A DNA stretch of 64,000 bases from Paludibacteraceae bacterium (lineage in GTDB: Bacteria > Bacteroidota > Bacteroidia > Bacteroidales > Paludibacteraceae), in contig JAFGVV010000006.1 in assembly GCA_016937795.1 (NCBI GenBank), positions 1 to 64,000 on the forward strand, given 5' to 3'. The position numbers were made by a program, and so were the translations under genes. Shown here one piece after another: positions 55,348-64,000 of the stretch. The notes under the pieces were generated by a model. It was not told where the DNA came from. It did no database searches and saw only the letters and a program-made list of their open reading frames with translations. The stretch's first letter is position 1; each line of letters opens with the position of its first letter.

Positions 55348-55682
55348 GCAAAGATATATAAAATTTTAATTCAAAGTAAGCCGTTTTTGAAATTTGAACA
55401 CTCATTATTCGACAATCAGGATATAAGGGTGGTTAAATCAACTGTTTATATTTGGGTTAAATGCAGCGCAACTATATTCAAAATGCCCGAAAATAATCCG
55501 TGCGAATACTATCAGGCCTTGATAGATTTGAACAATATTCAAAGTCAGGATCGTAGCCAGATGCGTTTTTTGTAGCATTTGGAAAATGATTAAACCAAAG
55601 AGCCGTATTTATCACTCTTCATTTAAAGATATCTGTCGCTGAAAAATTTAAGCGTTCTTTTTGTGATCTCATAAAAACAGTA
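55348..55682. other. region between riboswitch and Fur-type gene
   Basis: Two divergent transcripts start from this region. A TATATTTG box near 55448 could start a short plus-strand transcript with a 30-codon ORF (MPENNPCEYYQ), but that ORF has no ribosome-binding site or recognisable motif, so I do not call it. Confidence 0.4.
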
Positions 55683-55690
55683 TATATTTG
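55660..55690 (+). promoter_or_regulatory. promoter of the metal-uptake operon
   Basis: TTTG (55660-55663) and TATATTTG (55683-55690) are 19 bases apart. The operator candidate overlaps the -7 box and start point. Confidence 0.7.
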
Positions 55691-55703
55691 CAACATTGTT
55701 TCA
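55689..55703. promoter_or_regulatory. 7-1-7 palindrome, candidate Fur/Zur-family operator
   Basis: TGCAACA-T-TGTTTCA is a 15-bp palindrome with one mismatch per arm (12 of 15 positions symmetric, centre excluded). It has the 7-1-7 geometry of Fur-family boxes and covers the expected start of the fur-type gene, which suggests auto-repression. Confidence 0.55.
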
Positions 55704-55726
55704 TTTGAAAAACTATTGCAATTAAA

Positions 55727-56146
55727 ATGAATGCTACAGACATATTAAAACTACACAATATCAAAAAAACGGCTGGTCGTTTGGCCATTATCAATGCCCT
55801 TCAGGAGAGTACCTGCCCGCTTTCCGAAAACGAGATTAAAGAACTAATGCTTGAGTCCTACGATCGGATCACATTTTACCGTAACATTCAAACCTTAACA
55901 GCAGTTGGTATAATACATAAAATTGTGGTTGATAATACGCTAATTCGTTACGGATTAAACTGCTGCGAGACAGTGCACGAACACAGTGCACACCGCAACA
56001 CTCATGCACATTTCTACTGTGAACAATGCCATTCAGTGGTTTGTTTGCAGGAAGTAAAAATACCCGAATTTTGTCTGCCTGAAGGATTTATCTCGGCCGA
56101 CAGCGACATCATCATTAAAGGCAAATGCGAGAAATGCAATCATTGA
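55727..56146 (+). CDS. Fur-family metalloregulator, Zur-like
   Basis: The 139-residue protein has a winged-helix DNA-binding domain (about 1-80: KKTAGRLAIINALQEST and ITFYRNIQTLTAVGIIHKI, the recognition helix being the TFYRNIQTL part). The dimerisation domain follows, with THAHFYCEQCHSVVC and KGKCEKC. The two CxxC pairs form the structural zinc site, and the His-rich HEHSAHRNTHAH segment supplies regulatory metal ligands. This spacing resembles Zur more than Fur, but iron or manganese cannot be excluded. Its own promoter carries a 7-1-7 palindrome. The stop overlaps the receptor gene start by 22 bases, so regulator and transporter are translated together. Confidence 0.9.
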   Translation: MNATDILKLHNIKKTAGRLAIINALQESTCPLSENEIKELMLESYDRITFYRNIQTLTAVGIIHKIVVDNTLIRYGLNCCETVHEHSAHRNTHAHFYCEQCHSVVCLQEVKIPEFCLPEGFISADSDIIIKGKCEKCNH

Positions 56147-58497
56147 CCATCAAATTTATACTTGTTTTTTTCGTTTCAGCACTGACCATCACCCATGCAT
56201 CTGCACAAAAAACCTTTAAGCTTAGAGGTATTGTAACCGATGAGTTTAATCATCCGCTTGCTGGTGCAACGGTACAACTTATGAAAACCCTCAAAGGTAT
56301 TAGCACCGACCGCAGAGGAGCATTTAGCTGTAATGAATTAGAAAAAAACATTTACGTATTAAAAATCTCATTCTTAGGCTACCAAGCCATAATGGATACC
56401 ATTAGTGTAAGTTCGGACATGGAAATCAGGGTAAAATTATATCCTAAAAACAAGCATCTGGACGAACTCACAGTAAAAGGCAACCGACAATTACCGTACA
56501 GAGCAGATAACACGCTTTCGATTGATATAATTGACAAAAGTTTTTTGCAAAAAAACACAGCAGGAAGCCTGATGCAGAATCTTAGCAGACTGCCTGGTGT
56601 TAGCTCAATGAACATTGGTTCAGGACAATCGAAACCGTCGATTCGGGGACTAGGCTTCAACCGGGTTGCAGTAGCCGAAAATGGCATCAAGCACGAGGCC
56701 CAGGAGTGGGGCGTGGATCACGGCTTGGAAATCGATCAGTTTTCGGTGGAACGTTTGGAAGTAATAAAAGGACCTGCTTCGCTTATGTATGGTGCAAATG
56801 CCATTGGTGGTGTCATTGATCTGAAACAAATTGCTACTCCCTTGCGCAACAGCTCAGGCGCCGATGTGTTGCTTCACGCACAAAGCAACAATCAGTTGCT
56901 TGGCGCATCGGCAAAATATTTTAAACGCTTCGATCATTTTTATTTTAAAGTTAATGGCTCGTATTCCGATTATTCCGATTACAAGATACCAGCCGACAGT
57001 ATAAACTATATGACTTACAACATTAAGCTCAAAAACAGAAGTTTACGCAATACTGCCGGTCGCGAACGAAGTGGAAGTGTGGTGCTTGGCTATTTGAATG
57101 AAATATTTTCAACGCATCTCAGCCTTTCGGATAATTTTTCAAAAAGTGGCTTTTTTGCCAATGCACACGGGCTCGAAATTCGAAATTCGCAAATTGATTA
57201 CGATACCTCCTCGCGCGATATTGATTTACCATCGCAACAGGTAAATCATTTTAAGGTGCTCAGTAATAGCATTTGGATGATGAAGGACTACAAGTTGAAA
57301 ATTGATCTGGGATATCAGAATAACTATCGACAAGAATTCTCGGAACGTGTGGCTCATGGCAATATGCCTTTGCCGCCCGACTCACTTGAACGTTTGTACC
57401 ACAAAAGCACCTACACTGCAAATTTGAAACTTGAAATTCCCAAACATAATATCCATCAGCTTAGTGTGGGGATTAACGGCGATTATCAGGAAAACAGATC
57501 GGGAGGCTGGGGTTTTATGCTGCCCGATTTCAAAGCTGCAAATGTCGGAGCATTTTTGTACGACAATATTCAACTTAACGAAAAATGGCAATTGAATGCC
57601 GGCCTACGTTATGACTACGGCATGATTCATACAGATGCTTATTACGATTGGTATGGCACACTTCAGCCCGACGGTGAAATAAATGTGCAACGGGCCTGGA
57701 ATTTAAATAAGCATTTCGCCAATTTTAATTGGGGAGCAGGTGCAAGTTATCTGACAGAAAATACGATTTTAAAAATAAATGTCGGGAAAAGCTTCCGAAT
57801 GCCTTCTGCTAAGGAAATAGCCTCGAATGGTATCAATTATCATATGTACCGATACGAAAAAGGCGATTCAACGCTTAAAGCCGAAGAATCGTATCAGCTC
57901 GACCTTGGATTAGAGCTGAAAAAAGACGGTTGGGAAATAGAGTTTAGTCCATTTGTAAATTATTTTGCAAATTATATTTATCTGAACCCTACAGCCTGGT
58001 ATTACGAAGCTCAACAGATATATTTTTACAGTCAGAGTGCGGTTTTTCGCGCAGGGGGCGAATTGATGGCTGCTTATCAATTCAGCAAAGCGCTTAGTGC
58101 ATCAATAGATGTGGAATATATTTACTCACTGCAACTTAGCGGTTCGAAGAAAGGCTATACCCTACCCTTTTCGCCACCACTTAATGCGCATGTTGAATTG
58201 GTATATAAACCCGAACAGAAATGGGCCAAAGCAAAGCAAGAGTTTGGCACATTGCTACAATTTACCGCTGCTCAAAACAATATTGTGCCTCCTGAGAAAA
58301 AAACGCCCGGATACATATTGTGGAGTCTCAATGCGGCTTCTGATTTCATGGCCTTCGGGCAACAGTTACGACTGAATGTGCATGTCAACAATGTGCTAAA
58401 TAAGCGTTATTACGATCATACAAGTTTCTACAGACTTATTGAAGTACCTGGACAGGGACGAAATATGATTGTAACTTTGCAAATTCCTTTTAAATAA
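56125..58497 (+). CDS. TonB-dependent metal receptor of the Fur/Zur-type operon
   Basis: At 790 residues this is a full TonB receptor. It has a signal peptide, a carboxypeptidase-like domain (about 30-110, FKLRGIVTDEFNHPLAGATVQLM), a plug (about 120-235, LMQNLSRLPGVSSMNIGSGQS and YGANAIGGVIDL) and a barrel ending in MIVTLQIPFK. The start may be the ATG at 56125 or 56134; both overlap the regulator gene. Histidines are frequent in the plug-proximal and periplasmic turns (HEAQEWGVDHGLEID), which fits metal or metallophore uptake. It lies between the Fur-type gene and two DUF4625 lipoproteins, so zinc or another scarce metal is the likely cargo (inference). Confidence 0.88.
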   Translation: MREMQSLTIKFILVFFVSALTITHASAQKTFKLRGIVTDEFNHPLAGATVQLMKTLKGISTDRRGAFSCNELEKNIYVLKISFLGYQAIMDTISVSSDMEIRVKLYPKNKHLDELTVKGNRQLPYRADNTLSIDIIDKSFLQKNTAGSLMQNLSRLPGVSSMNIGSGQSKPSIRGLGFNRVAVAENGIKHEAQEWGVDHGLEIDQFSVERLEVIKGPASLMYGANAIGGVIDLKQIATPLRNSSGADVLLHAQSNNQLLGASAKYFKRFDHFYFKVNGSYSDYSDYKIPADSINYMTYNIKLKNRSLRNTAGRERSGSVVLGYLNEIFSTHLSLSDNFSKSGFFANAHGLEIRNSQIDYDTSSRDIDLPSQQVNHFKVLSNSIWMMKDYKLKIDLGYQNNYRQEFSERVAHGNMPLPPDSLERLYHKSTYTANLKLEIPKHNIHQLSVGINGDYQENRSGGWGFMLPDFKAANVGAFLYDNIQLNEKWQLNAGLRYDYGMIHTDAYYDWYGTLQPDGEINVQRAWNLNKHFANFNWGAGASYLTENTILKINVGKSFRMPSAKEIASNGINYHMYRYEKGDSTLKAEESYQLDLGLELKKDGWEIEFSPFVNYFANYIYLNPTAWYYEAQQIYFYSQSAVFRAGGELMAAYQFSKALSASIDVEYIYSLQLSGSKKGYTLPFSPPLNAHVELVYKPEQKWAKAKQEFGTLLQFTAAQNNIVPPEKKTPGYILWSLNAASDFMAFGQQLRLNVHVNNVLNKRYYDHTSFYRLIEVPGQGRNMIVTLQIPFK

Positions 58498-58529
58498 TCA
58501 ACATAAGAATTATACATAAACAAAAAAAC

Positions 58530-58982
58530 ATGAAACATTTACTTCAAACATTCACATTGATATTGATATTTTCGGCAATACTAATTTCGTGTGATAAAAA
58601 TGAAAATCCGGAAATTACAATGCACGAACTGGGGTATGAAAATAATAAAACAGTAGTTGCAGGAAGTGACCTGCACATTGATGCAGAAATACTCGCTCCG
58701 CTTAAAATTGCGCAGATTCAGCTAATCATCCACAGCGAAAAGGAACATGAATATGTTACTGCTCAAAATTCACCTTCAATATCTGGGAATTCTGCAGTAT
58801 GGGAAATTGATAGCATTTATAGAAGTGGCTATACCGGTGTTAAAAATACAAATTTTCATGAACATATTGCTGTGCCCTCATCGGTATTACCAGGCCATTA
58901 TCATCTGCACCTTAAGGTCACTGACATGGATGGAAATCAAACAATAAAAGAAGATGAAATAGAAGTTTTAGACGAACATTAA
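58530..58982 (+). CDS. DUF4625 lipoprotein (first copy)
   Basis: The lipobox ILISC lies near residue 20, and the mature protein has about 130 residues. The core has the DUF4625 pattern of an Ig-like beta sandwich: IAQIQLIIHSEKEHEY and SVLPGHYHLHLKVTDMDGN. His residues cluster in HSEKEHEY, FHEH and GHYHLHL, which could bind a metal ion. It follows the TonB receptor by 32 bases and precedes a second DUF4625 gene by 13 bases. In other Bacteroidetes DUF4625 genes often travel with TonB receptors. A surface metal-binding accessory role is inference. Confidence 0.85.
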   Translation: MKHLLQTFTLILIFSAILISCDKNENPEITMHELGYENNKTVVAGSDLHIDAEILAPLKIAQIQLIIHSEKEHEYVTAQNSPSISGNSAVWEIDSIYRSGYTGVKNTNFHEHIAVPSSVLPGHYHLHLKVTDMDGNQTIKEDEIEVLDEH

Positions 58983-58995
58983 TTTCTGAATCATA

Positions 58996-59466
58996 ATGAA
59001 AAAACTAATTGGCTTTAGCATGCTACTTTTATCAGTTGTTTTATCGTCATGCGACGACTTTTTAAAAGATGAAGAGCCTCCGGTAATTAACATCTCAGGT
59101 AGCGATGCATTTCCCAAAAACTGTGTGACAGTGTATCGTGGCGAATCGTTCTATTTTAAAATAGAGCTAACTGACAATATCGAACTCGGGTCTTTTAGTG
59201 TGGAAATGCACCACAACTTCGACCATCACACGCACAGCACATCGCCCACACAATGTGAAATGGGAGCAGTGAAAAATGCTTTAAATCCACTGCTTTATAT
59301 CAAGGAATTTCCTATTCCCGAAAAACTCAAAGAATATTGGGCTACAGGAACTATTTTTGTTCCGGCCAATATGGACACAGGCGATTATCATTTTATGATT
59401 CGCGTAACGGATGCTTCGGGATGGCAAACTTTCGAGGGAATAAGCGTAAAAATAGGTGATAGATAA
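58996..59466 (+). CDS. DUF4625 lipoprotein (second copy)
   Basis: A lipobox (VVLSSC, about residue 19) starts a 156-residue protein. It shares the DUF4625 beta-sandwich ending, DTGDYHFMIRVTDASGWQTF, with the preceding gene. A histidine run, MHHNFDHHTHSTSPTQCEM, lies in the middle, in a loop position where the first copy has HSEKEHEY. The two are divergent paralogues, not recent duplicates. It is the last gene of the operon, followed by a terminator hairpin (59468-59505). Metal capture is likely but untested. Confidence 0.85.
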   Translation: MKKLIGFSMLLLSVVLSSCDDFLKDEEPPVINISGSDAFPKNCVTVYRGESFYFKIELTDNIELGSFSVEMHHNFDHHTHSTSPTQCEMGAVKNALNPLLYIKEFPIPEKLKEYWATGTIFVPANMDTGDYHFMIRVTDASGWQTFEGISVKIGDR

Positions 59467-59467
59467 T

Positions 59468-59505
59468 AAAAAAAGTGCCTGAAACTGTAAATCAGAACTT
59501 TTTTT
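59468..59505 (+). terminator. terminator of the metal operon
   Basis: AAAAAAAGTGCCTG pairs with CAGAACTTTTTTT around an 11-base loop, ending in a T run, two bases after the last stop. Confidence 0.7.
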
Positions 59506-59992
59506 AATTCGCTTGTTTATTGTATTTTAAATTAAGAATTGGTGACTCTCCGAAGCTTTGGCTTTAACACAAAAACAAAACAGTTTTAATAATTTATAAC
59601 AAATCAACATCCGAATCATCCTCTTATTCATCGAAGAAAAACTCATTTTTCTTTAATTTCTGTTTTAGATATAAATCAGCAGAAAAAACACGCAAACTAA
59701 TCACGACTTTCAAGTTTTAGTTGTTGGTTTGGTTTTTCTACCAAAGTGTAATTTATTCCATAAATGAACTATACAATTACTATAAATTTATAACGAGTTT
59801 AAGTTTTTTCGACAGCATCTCATCTATACTCCTTTATTATAGAAAAATTTCCGTAATTCGCAATACCTGAAAATGAGAATAAAAGCAGTACTTTTGCGGC
59901 CGAAAATAGCAATTATATGTTATATAGCATAAAATAGCAAAGTACTACTTTTGTATTCAATATTTTATAATATAAAATCAGTTTTAGTTTTT
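59506..59992. other. long A+T-rich region before pflB
   Basis: Nothing coding is seen in 487 bases. The right end holds two -7-like boxes, TACTTTTG at 59889-59896 and 59946-59953, and a near-palindrome TATGTTATATAGCATA between them. Confidence 0.55.
59916..59931. promoter_or_regulatory. Crp/Fnr-like palindrome upstream of pflB
   Basis: TATGTTATATAGCATA differs by one base from the perfect palindrome at 8256. Its centre lies about 36 bases before the expected start from the nearer -7 box (59946-59953), close to a class II activator position. Confidence 0.5.
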
Positions 59993-62212
59993 ATGGGTAC
60001 ATTTAATTCCGGAAGATGGCAGGAACACATTGATGTTCGTGATTTTGTGTCGAAAAACATTAGTCCTTACGATGGCGACAGTTCATTTCTTTGTGGTCCG
60101 TCGGCCACTACAAAAAAACTGTGGCAAATTTGTGTGGACGCTATCAAAGAAGAGCGCGAAAACAATGGCGTGCGCGCTATCGACAATCAATTGGTTTCGA
60201 CTGTAACATCGCACGGTCCCGGTTACATCGACCGCGAAAACGAAATTATTGTTGGTCTGCAAACCGACATGATGCTTAAACGTGCTATGAAACCTTATGG
60301 TGGCATTGCAGTGGTTGAAAAAGCATGTTCGGAAAACGGTGTGGAAATATCACCTATCGTAAAAGAAATTTTTACCAAATACGCCAAAACGCACAACGAT
60401 GGTGTGTTTGATGTGTACAACAATGAAATCAGAACTTTCCGTTCGTTGGGTATTCTTACCGGTTTGCCCGACAACTATGCCCGTGGACGTATTATCGGCG
60501 ATTACCGTCGTATGGCACTTTACGGAACTACCCGCCTGATTGAAGGGAAAAAAGCTGACCTCTTGTCGCTTACCGGACCGATGACCGACGACCGCATTCG
60601 TCTGCGTGAAGAAGTGGCTGAGCAACTTAAAGCACTGAAAGAAATTGAAGTTCTCGGACAAATTTATGGTTTCGACCTGACCCGTCCGGCCGCATCTGCA
60701 CGCGAAGCTGTTCAGTGGGTTTATCTGGCTTATCTGGCTGCTGTAAAAGAGCAGGATGGTGCTGCCATGTCGCTCGGAAACGTATCTTCGTTCCTCGATA
60801 TTTATATTGAACGCGATATTACCGAAGGCAAAATCACCGAAGAGTATGCACAGGAACTTGTGGATCAGTTTGTAATGAAACTGCGTATGGTGCGTCACCT
60901 TCGTATGGAAGCTTACAACGAAATTTTTGCAGGCGACCCAACCTGGGTAACCGAATCGATTGCCGGAACTATGACCGATGGTCGTCACAAAGTGACCAAA
61001 ACATCGTACCGCTTCCTGCAGACGCTTTACAACCTCGGCCCATCGCCCGAACCAAACATGACTGTACTTTGGTCGCCACGTTTGCCCGAAGCGTTTAAAG
61101 AATTCTGTGCAAAAGTGTCTATCGATACTTCTTCTATTCAGTACGAAAACGATGATTTGATGCAGAGCAGCCGTTGCAGCGACGACTACGGAATTGCATG
61201 TTGCGTATCGTATCAGGAAATCGGAAAACAGATTCAGTTCTTCGGGGCGCGTTGTAACCTTGCCAAAACCTTGTTGCTGGCTCTGAACCAGGGTCGCTGC
61301 GAAATCAGTGGAAAACAGGTGATCACTGGCATTCCTGCACTGAAATCGGATGTGCTTGACCTTGATGAGGTGATGGAAAACTTCAAACTGGCTATGCAGG
61401 AAGTTTCCCGCGTATATGCCGATTCGATGAACATTATCCACTACATGCACGATAAGTATTACTACGAAAAAGCCCAAATGTCGCTTATCGATACCAATCC
61501 ACGCATCAACCTTGCGTATGGTGCTGCCGGTTTGAGCATTGTGGCCGACTCGCTTTCGGCTATCAAATATGCCAAAGTAACTGTAGTGCGCGACGAAAAC
61601 GGTTTGTCGAAAGACTTCAAAATTGAAGGTGAGTTCCCTTATTATGGAAATGATGACGATCGCGTGGATGTATTTGCTCAGGAAATTCCGATTTATTTCA
61701 ACTCATTGCTCAAGGAACTTCCAACCTATAAAAATGCTGAGCCTACGTTGAGTATTCTTACCATTACCTCTAACGTGGTTTATGGTAACAAAACAGGTGC
61801 TACTCCTGATGGTCGTGCCAAAGGTGTTCCGTTTGCGCCGGGTGCAAACCCAATGCACGGTCGCGACTCGCACGGTGCACTTGCTTCGCTGAGCTCGGTG
61901 TCGAAACTCGACTACGAACACTCGATGGACGGAATTTCGAACACATTCTCTATTGTGCCAAAAACCTTAGGACCAACCGACGAACAGCGTCGTGAGAATA
62001 TGGTGAGCATTATGGATGGATATTTCTCGAAAAATGCCCATCACCTGAATGTGAACGTGCTCAACCGCGAAATGCTCGAAGATGCCATGGAGCATCCCGA
62101 AGAATATCCACAGCTTACTATCCGCGTGTCGGGTTATGCGGTGAATTTTGTTCGTCTTACACGTGCACAGCAACAGGAAGTGATTGCACGAAGCTTCCAC
62201 GAAGCAATGTAA
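59993..62212 (+). CDS. pflB: pyruvate formate-lyase
   Basis: PflB splits pyruvate with CoA to acetyl-CoA and formate, the anaerobic alternative to pyruvate dehydrogenase. The start is the ATG at 59993 ([19 protein letters not shown]); the upstream ATG at 59951 overlaps the promoter. The active-site Cys-Cys is in [12 protein letters not shown], and the glycyl radical loop in [14 protein letters not shown] near the C-terminus. The length of 739 residues fits true PFL rather than another glycyl radical enzyme. Codon use is strongly biased to expected high-expression codons (inference from its regularity). The activase gene pflA follows across a hairpin. Confidence 0.96.
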   Translation: MGTFNSGRWQEHIDVRDFVSKNISPYDGDSSFLCGPSATTKKLWQICVDAIKEERENNGVRAIDNQLVSTVTSHGPGYIDRENEIIVGLQTDMMLKRAMKPYGGIAVVEKACSENGVEISPIVKEIFTKYAKTHNDGVFDVYNNEIRTFRSLGILTGLPDNYARGRIIGDYRRMALYGTTRLIEGKKADLLSLTGPMTDDRIRLREEVAEQLKALKEIEVLGQIYGFDLTRPAASAREAVQWVYLAYLAAVKEQDGAAMSLGNVSSFLDIYIERDITEGKITEEYAQELVDQFVMKLRMVRHLRMEAYNEIFAGDPTWVTESIAGTMTDGRHKVTKTSYRFLQTLYNLGPSPEPNMTVLWSPRLPEAFKEFCAKVSIDTSSIQYENDDLMQSSRCSDDYGIACCVSYQEIGKQIQFFGARCNLAKTLLLALNQGRCEISGKQVITGIPALKSDVLDLDEVMENFKLAMQEVSRVYADSMNIIHYMHDKYYYEKAQMSLIDTNPRINLAYGAAGLSIVADSLSAIKYAKVTVVRDENGLSKDFKIEGEFPYYGNDDDRVDVFAQEIPIYFNSLLKELPTYKNAEPTLSILTITSNVVYGNKTGATPDGRAKGVPFAPGANPMHGRDSHGALASLSSVSKLDYEHSMDGISNTFSIVPKTLGPTDEQRRENMVSIMDGYFSKNAHHLNVNVLNREMLEDAMEHPEEYPQLTIRVSGYAVNFVRLTRAQQQEVIARSFHEAM

Positions 62213-62246
62213 TGACTTACTTACCAATAAAACTATAAAAATTATC

Positions 62247-62286
62247 AGAAGTAACCGGCTGCATTTTTCAGCTGGTTACTTCTTTG
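62247..62286 (+). terminator. hairpin between pflB and pflA
   Basis: AGAAGTAACCGGCTG pairs with CAGCTGGTTACTTCT, with one G-T pair, around a six-base loop, followed by TTTGC. It sits 11 bases before the pflA start and probably lowers pflA expression relative to pflB. Confidence 0.7.
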
Positions 62287-62296
62287 CTTATCACAA

Positions 62297-63025
62297 ATGA
62301 TTAAACTGCATTCGGTTGAATCGCTCGGTACCTTCGATGGTCCGGGTGTTCGTATGGTACTTTTTACACAGGGCTGCAATTTCAAATGTAAGTATTGTGC
62401 CAATCCCGATACTATCGATTTGAATGGAGAAGCTAAGTTGTTCAGCTACGAAGAATTAATGAAACTGGCCCGCAGTCAGCGTCCGTTCTTTGGAAAACGT
62501 GGTGGAATTACCGTTTCGGGCGGCGAGCCTCTTTTGCAGGCCAAGGCGCTGATTCCTTTTTTTAAAATGCTGAAAGAAGAAGGTTTTAATACCTGTATCG
62601 ATACCAACGGAAGCATTCTGAACGAGTCGGTAAAAGAGCTGATGCAATATACCGACCTTGTATTACTCGATGTAAAAGAATTTAATGAAGAAGCGCACCG
62701 TAAACTTATCGGAGCTTCGAACAAGGCTACACTGCGAATGGCAGAATACCTGCACGACATAAATCAGCCCGTTTGGCTGCGTTATGTGCTTGTGCCGGGA
62801 CATTCGGACAAGTCGGAGCATTTGCACGATCTGGGACGGTTTCTGCAGCCTATGCAGAATGTCGAAAAACTCGAAATTCAGCCCTACCATAAACTTGGTG
62901 CGCACAAATATGAGGCATTGGGCTGGAATTACGAACTCGAAGGTGTGGAGCAAAACACTACCGAGCAGCTTCGTGTGGCCAAAGAGATTTTTAGTTTGTA
63001 TGTTAAAGAAGTGATTATCAATTAA
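62297..63025 (+). CDS. pflA: pyruvate formate-lyase activating enzyme
   Basis: This radical SAM enzyme puts the glycyl radical on PflB using a 4Fe-4S cluster. The motif CNFKCKYC (CxxxCxxC) follows MVLFTQGCN, and the SAM-binding GGEP appears in TVSGGEPLLQAKALIPFF. The EIQPYHKLGAHKYEALG region is typical of PflA. The length of 242 residues is standard. The small hairpin upstream and the very short gap before focA suggest a pflB-pflA-focA transcript with attenuated distal genes. Confidence 0.96.
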   Translation: MIKLHSVESLGTFDGPGVRMVLFTQGCNFKCKYCANPDTIDLNGEAKLFSYEELMKLARSQRPFFGKRGGITVSGGEPLLQAKALIPFFKMLKEEGFNTCIDTNGSILNESVKELMQYTDLVLLDVKEFNEEAHRKLIGASNKATLRMAEYLHDINQPVWLRYVLVPGHSDKSEHLHDLGRFLQPMQNVEKLEIQPYHKLGAHKYEALGWNYELEGVEQNTTEQLRVAKEIFSLYVKEVIIN

Positions 63026-63028
63026 GGT

Positions 63029-63808
63029 ATGAATTATTACACACCCAAACAAATTGTGGAAACGGTGAGCAGCGTGGCTGCAAGCAAGGCTTCTACTTCT
63101 ACACCCAAAACGCTTGTGCTGGCTTTTCTGGCCGGCGCTTATATTGCCATCGGAGGTTTGTTGGCAGTGATGATAGGAGGGGGAATTCCTGGCATTGCAG
63201 CCGAAAATCCAGGTATACAGAAGTTTCTGATGGGAGCTACTTTCCCCATTGGACTTATGCTTTGTACACTGGCAGGAGCCGATTTATTTACCGGAAATAC
63301 AGCTTATTTTATTCCTCCGGTAATGGATAAAAAGCTTCGTGTTACGGCGCTTCTGCGCAACTGGACACTGGTTTATTTCGGAAACTTCGTCGGTGCATTG
63401 TTTGTAGCTTATTTTATGGTGGCGTTGACGGGTGTTTTTGCCAAATCGCCCTGGCTCGAAAGTATTTACAGCATTGCCGAACTAAAAACTTCGGCACCAT
63501 TTTACAAGGTTTTGCTCAAGGGCGTAGGCGCTAACTGGCTGGTGGCTCTGGCTATGTGGATGGCTTATTCGGCCAAAGATACCACCGGGAAAATGCTCGG
63601 TATCTGGTTTCCTGTGATGGCTTTCGTGGCCATTGGTTACGAGCACAGCATTGCGAATATGTTTTTTATTCCCGCTGCTATTTTCAACGGAGCTCCGGTA
63701 AGCTGGGGTGAATTTATATTCAACAACCTGATTCCGGCTACGCTCGGGAATATACTTGGAGGTTCGGTGCTTGTAGGTTTCCTATATTGGTACGTGTACA
63801 GAGATTAG
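63029..63808 (+). CDS. focA: formate/nitrite channel FocA
   Basis: FocA belongs to the formate-nitrite transporter family and exports formate made by PflB. Six membrane helices are visible (TLVLAFLAGAYIAIGGLLAVMIGGG, FPIGLMLCTLAGADLFTGNTAYF, TLVYFGNFVGALFVAYFMVAL and others), with the signature GADLFTGNTAYF. At 259 residues it is of normal length. It starts 3 bases after pflA, so translation is coupled. The order pflB-pflA-focA differs from the E. coli focA-pflB order. Confidence 0.93.
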   Translation: MNYYTPKQIVETVSSVAASKASTSTPKTLVLAFLAGAYIAIGGLLAVMIGGGIPGIAAENPGIQKFLMGATFPIGLMLCTLAGADLFTGNTAYFIPPVMDKKLRVTALLRNWTLVYFGNFVGALFVAYFMVALTGVFAKSPWLESIYSIAELKTSAPFYKVLLKGVGANWLVALAMWMAYSAKDTTGKMLGIWFPVMAFVAIGYEHSIANMFFIPAAIFNGAPVSWGEFIFNNLIPATLGNILGGSVLVGFLYWYVYRD

Positions 63809-63812
63809 TAAT

Positions 63813-64000
63813 TTATAACCACTTTTTTCTTCGGAAATACCATAAAACAGCACCTGCAAACGACACCATAAGTATAATGGAAAACGGATAACCATACTTC
63901 CAGTCGAGTTCAGGCATAAACTTAAAGTTCATACCGTACATGCTGGCAATGAGTGTGGGAGGCATAAATATTACCGAAACCACGGTAAATATTTTGATGA
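63813..64000 (-). CDS. corA: CorA-type magnesium transporter, C-terminal part
   Basis: This partial gene is absent from the ORF track because its start lies beyond the right edge. The minus strand reads [19 protein letters not shown], then [23 protein letters not shown] and a second helix ending in FRRKKWL and stop. YGMNF is the GMN selectivity motif of CorA family channels, and the two flanking helices are its two transmembrane segments. The protein would carry magnesium or cobalt. It converges with focA, with stops 4 bases apart. Only about 62 residues are visible. Confidence 0.92.
   Translation of the reverse strand, partial: IKIFTVVSVIFMPPTLIASMYGMNFKFMPELDWKYGYPFSIILMVSFAGAVLWYFRRKKWL

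Noticed and set aside
55387-55575. 62-codon ORF between the riboswitch and the Fur-type gene, or its inner 30-codon version
   Set aside because: Starts at TTG without a Shine-Dalgarno-like sequence and overlaps a -7-like box; no recognisable product.

Overview
The window looks like chromosomal DNA from a fermentative member of the Bacteroidales. The evidence is as follows. Promoters have the Bacteroidetes form (TTG about 19 bases before TAnnTTTG). There are many TonB-dependent receptors and SPII lipoproteins. At least three exported proteins end in type IX secretion (T9SS) sorting domains. DUF4271 and DUF4256 genes and a membrane-anchored AraC regulator are present. Pyruvate formate-lyase and a formate channel indicate anaerobic fermentation. 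The genus cannot be fixed from the sequence; a Paludibacter- or Dysgonomonas-like organism would fit (inference). No rRNA, tRNA, CRISPR array, prophage or transposase gene was seen.

Layout. 0.3-5.8 kb: sialic acid and amino-sugar use (GH20 hexosaminidase, NanA, and one polypeptide joining a NanM-like Kelch propeller to a sodium:solute symporter). 6-8.2 kb: an orphan lipoprotein and a membrane AraC regulator. 8.3-8.5 kb: a small RNA gene with its own promoter and terminator. 8.5-20.3 kb: housekeeping genes (purD, a sigma-54 activator without HTH, rpiB, thiL, yidD, rnpA, hemD, DUF4271, LOG, an epimerase, aroK, ansA, tyrS). 20.5-27.2 kb: a two-gene phosphorelay led by an 1850-residue kinase with about ten PAS domains. 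27.5-32.2 kb: a 5'-nucleotidase split into two genes in reversed order, then a large outer-membrane protein. 32.2-32.6 kb: a second copy of the small RNA, interrupted by a 225-bp repeat that also occurs at 13.4 kb. 32.8-41 kb: GH35 beta-galactosidase, DUF4256, creatininase-like enzyme, two aldose epimerases and galactokinase, which together can take galactosides from polymer to galactose-1-phosphate. 41.3-48.1 kb: a one-component membrane sensor-regulator divergent from a GH3 beta-glucosidase lipoprotein and a double-CBM32 T9SS protein. 48.2-50.1 kb: secreted endonuclease I with a decayed extra sorting domain, and a TlpA-like thioredoxin. 50.4-55.35 kb: a cobalamin-uptake operon (riboswitch, BtuB, BtuG-like propeller, T9SS surface protein). 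55.7-59.5 kb: a metal-uptake operon (Fur/Zur-type regulator, TonB receptor, two DUF4625 lipoproteins) with a 7-1-7 operator candidate. 60-64 kb: pflB, pflA, focA and a partial corA.

The most unusual signals are mostly non-coding. They are the paired small RNA with covarying hairpins and matching upstream palindromes, the insertion of the folded 225-bp element between one RNA body and its terminator, a TATGTTnnnnAACATA-like palindrome shared by those RNAs and several metabolic promoters including pflB, paired CCCCTAAAGGGG repeats between genes, a cobalamin riboswitch carrying a roughly 150-nt repeat-derived insert, and a tandem sorting-domain relic in frame behind a stop codon. Every family name here comes from reading motifs; no database was searched.
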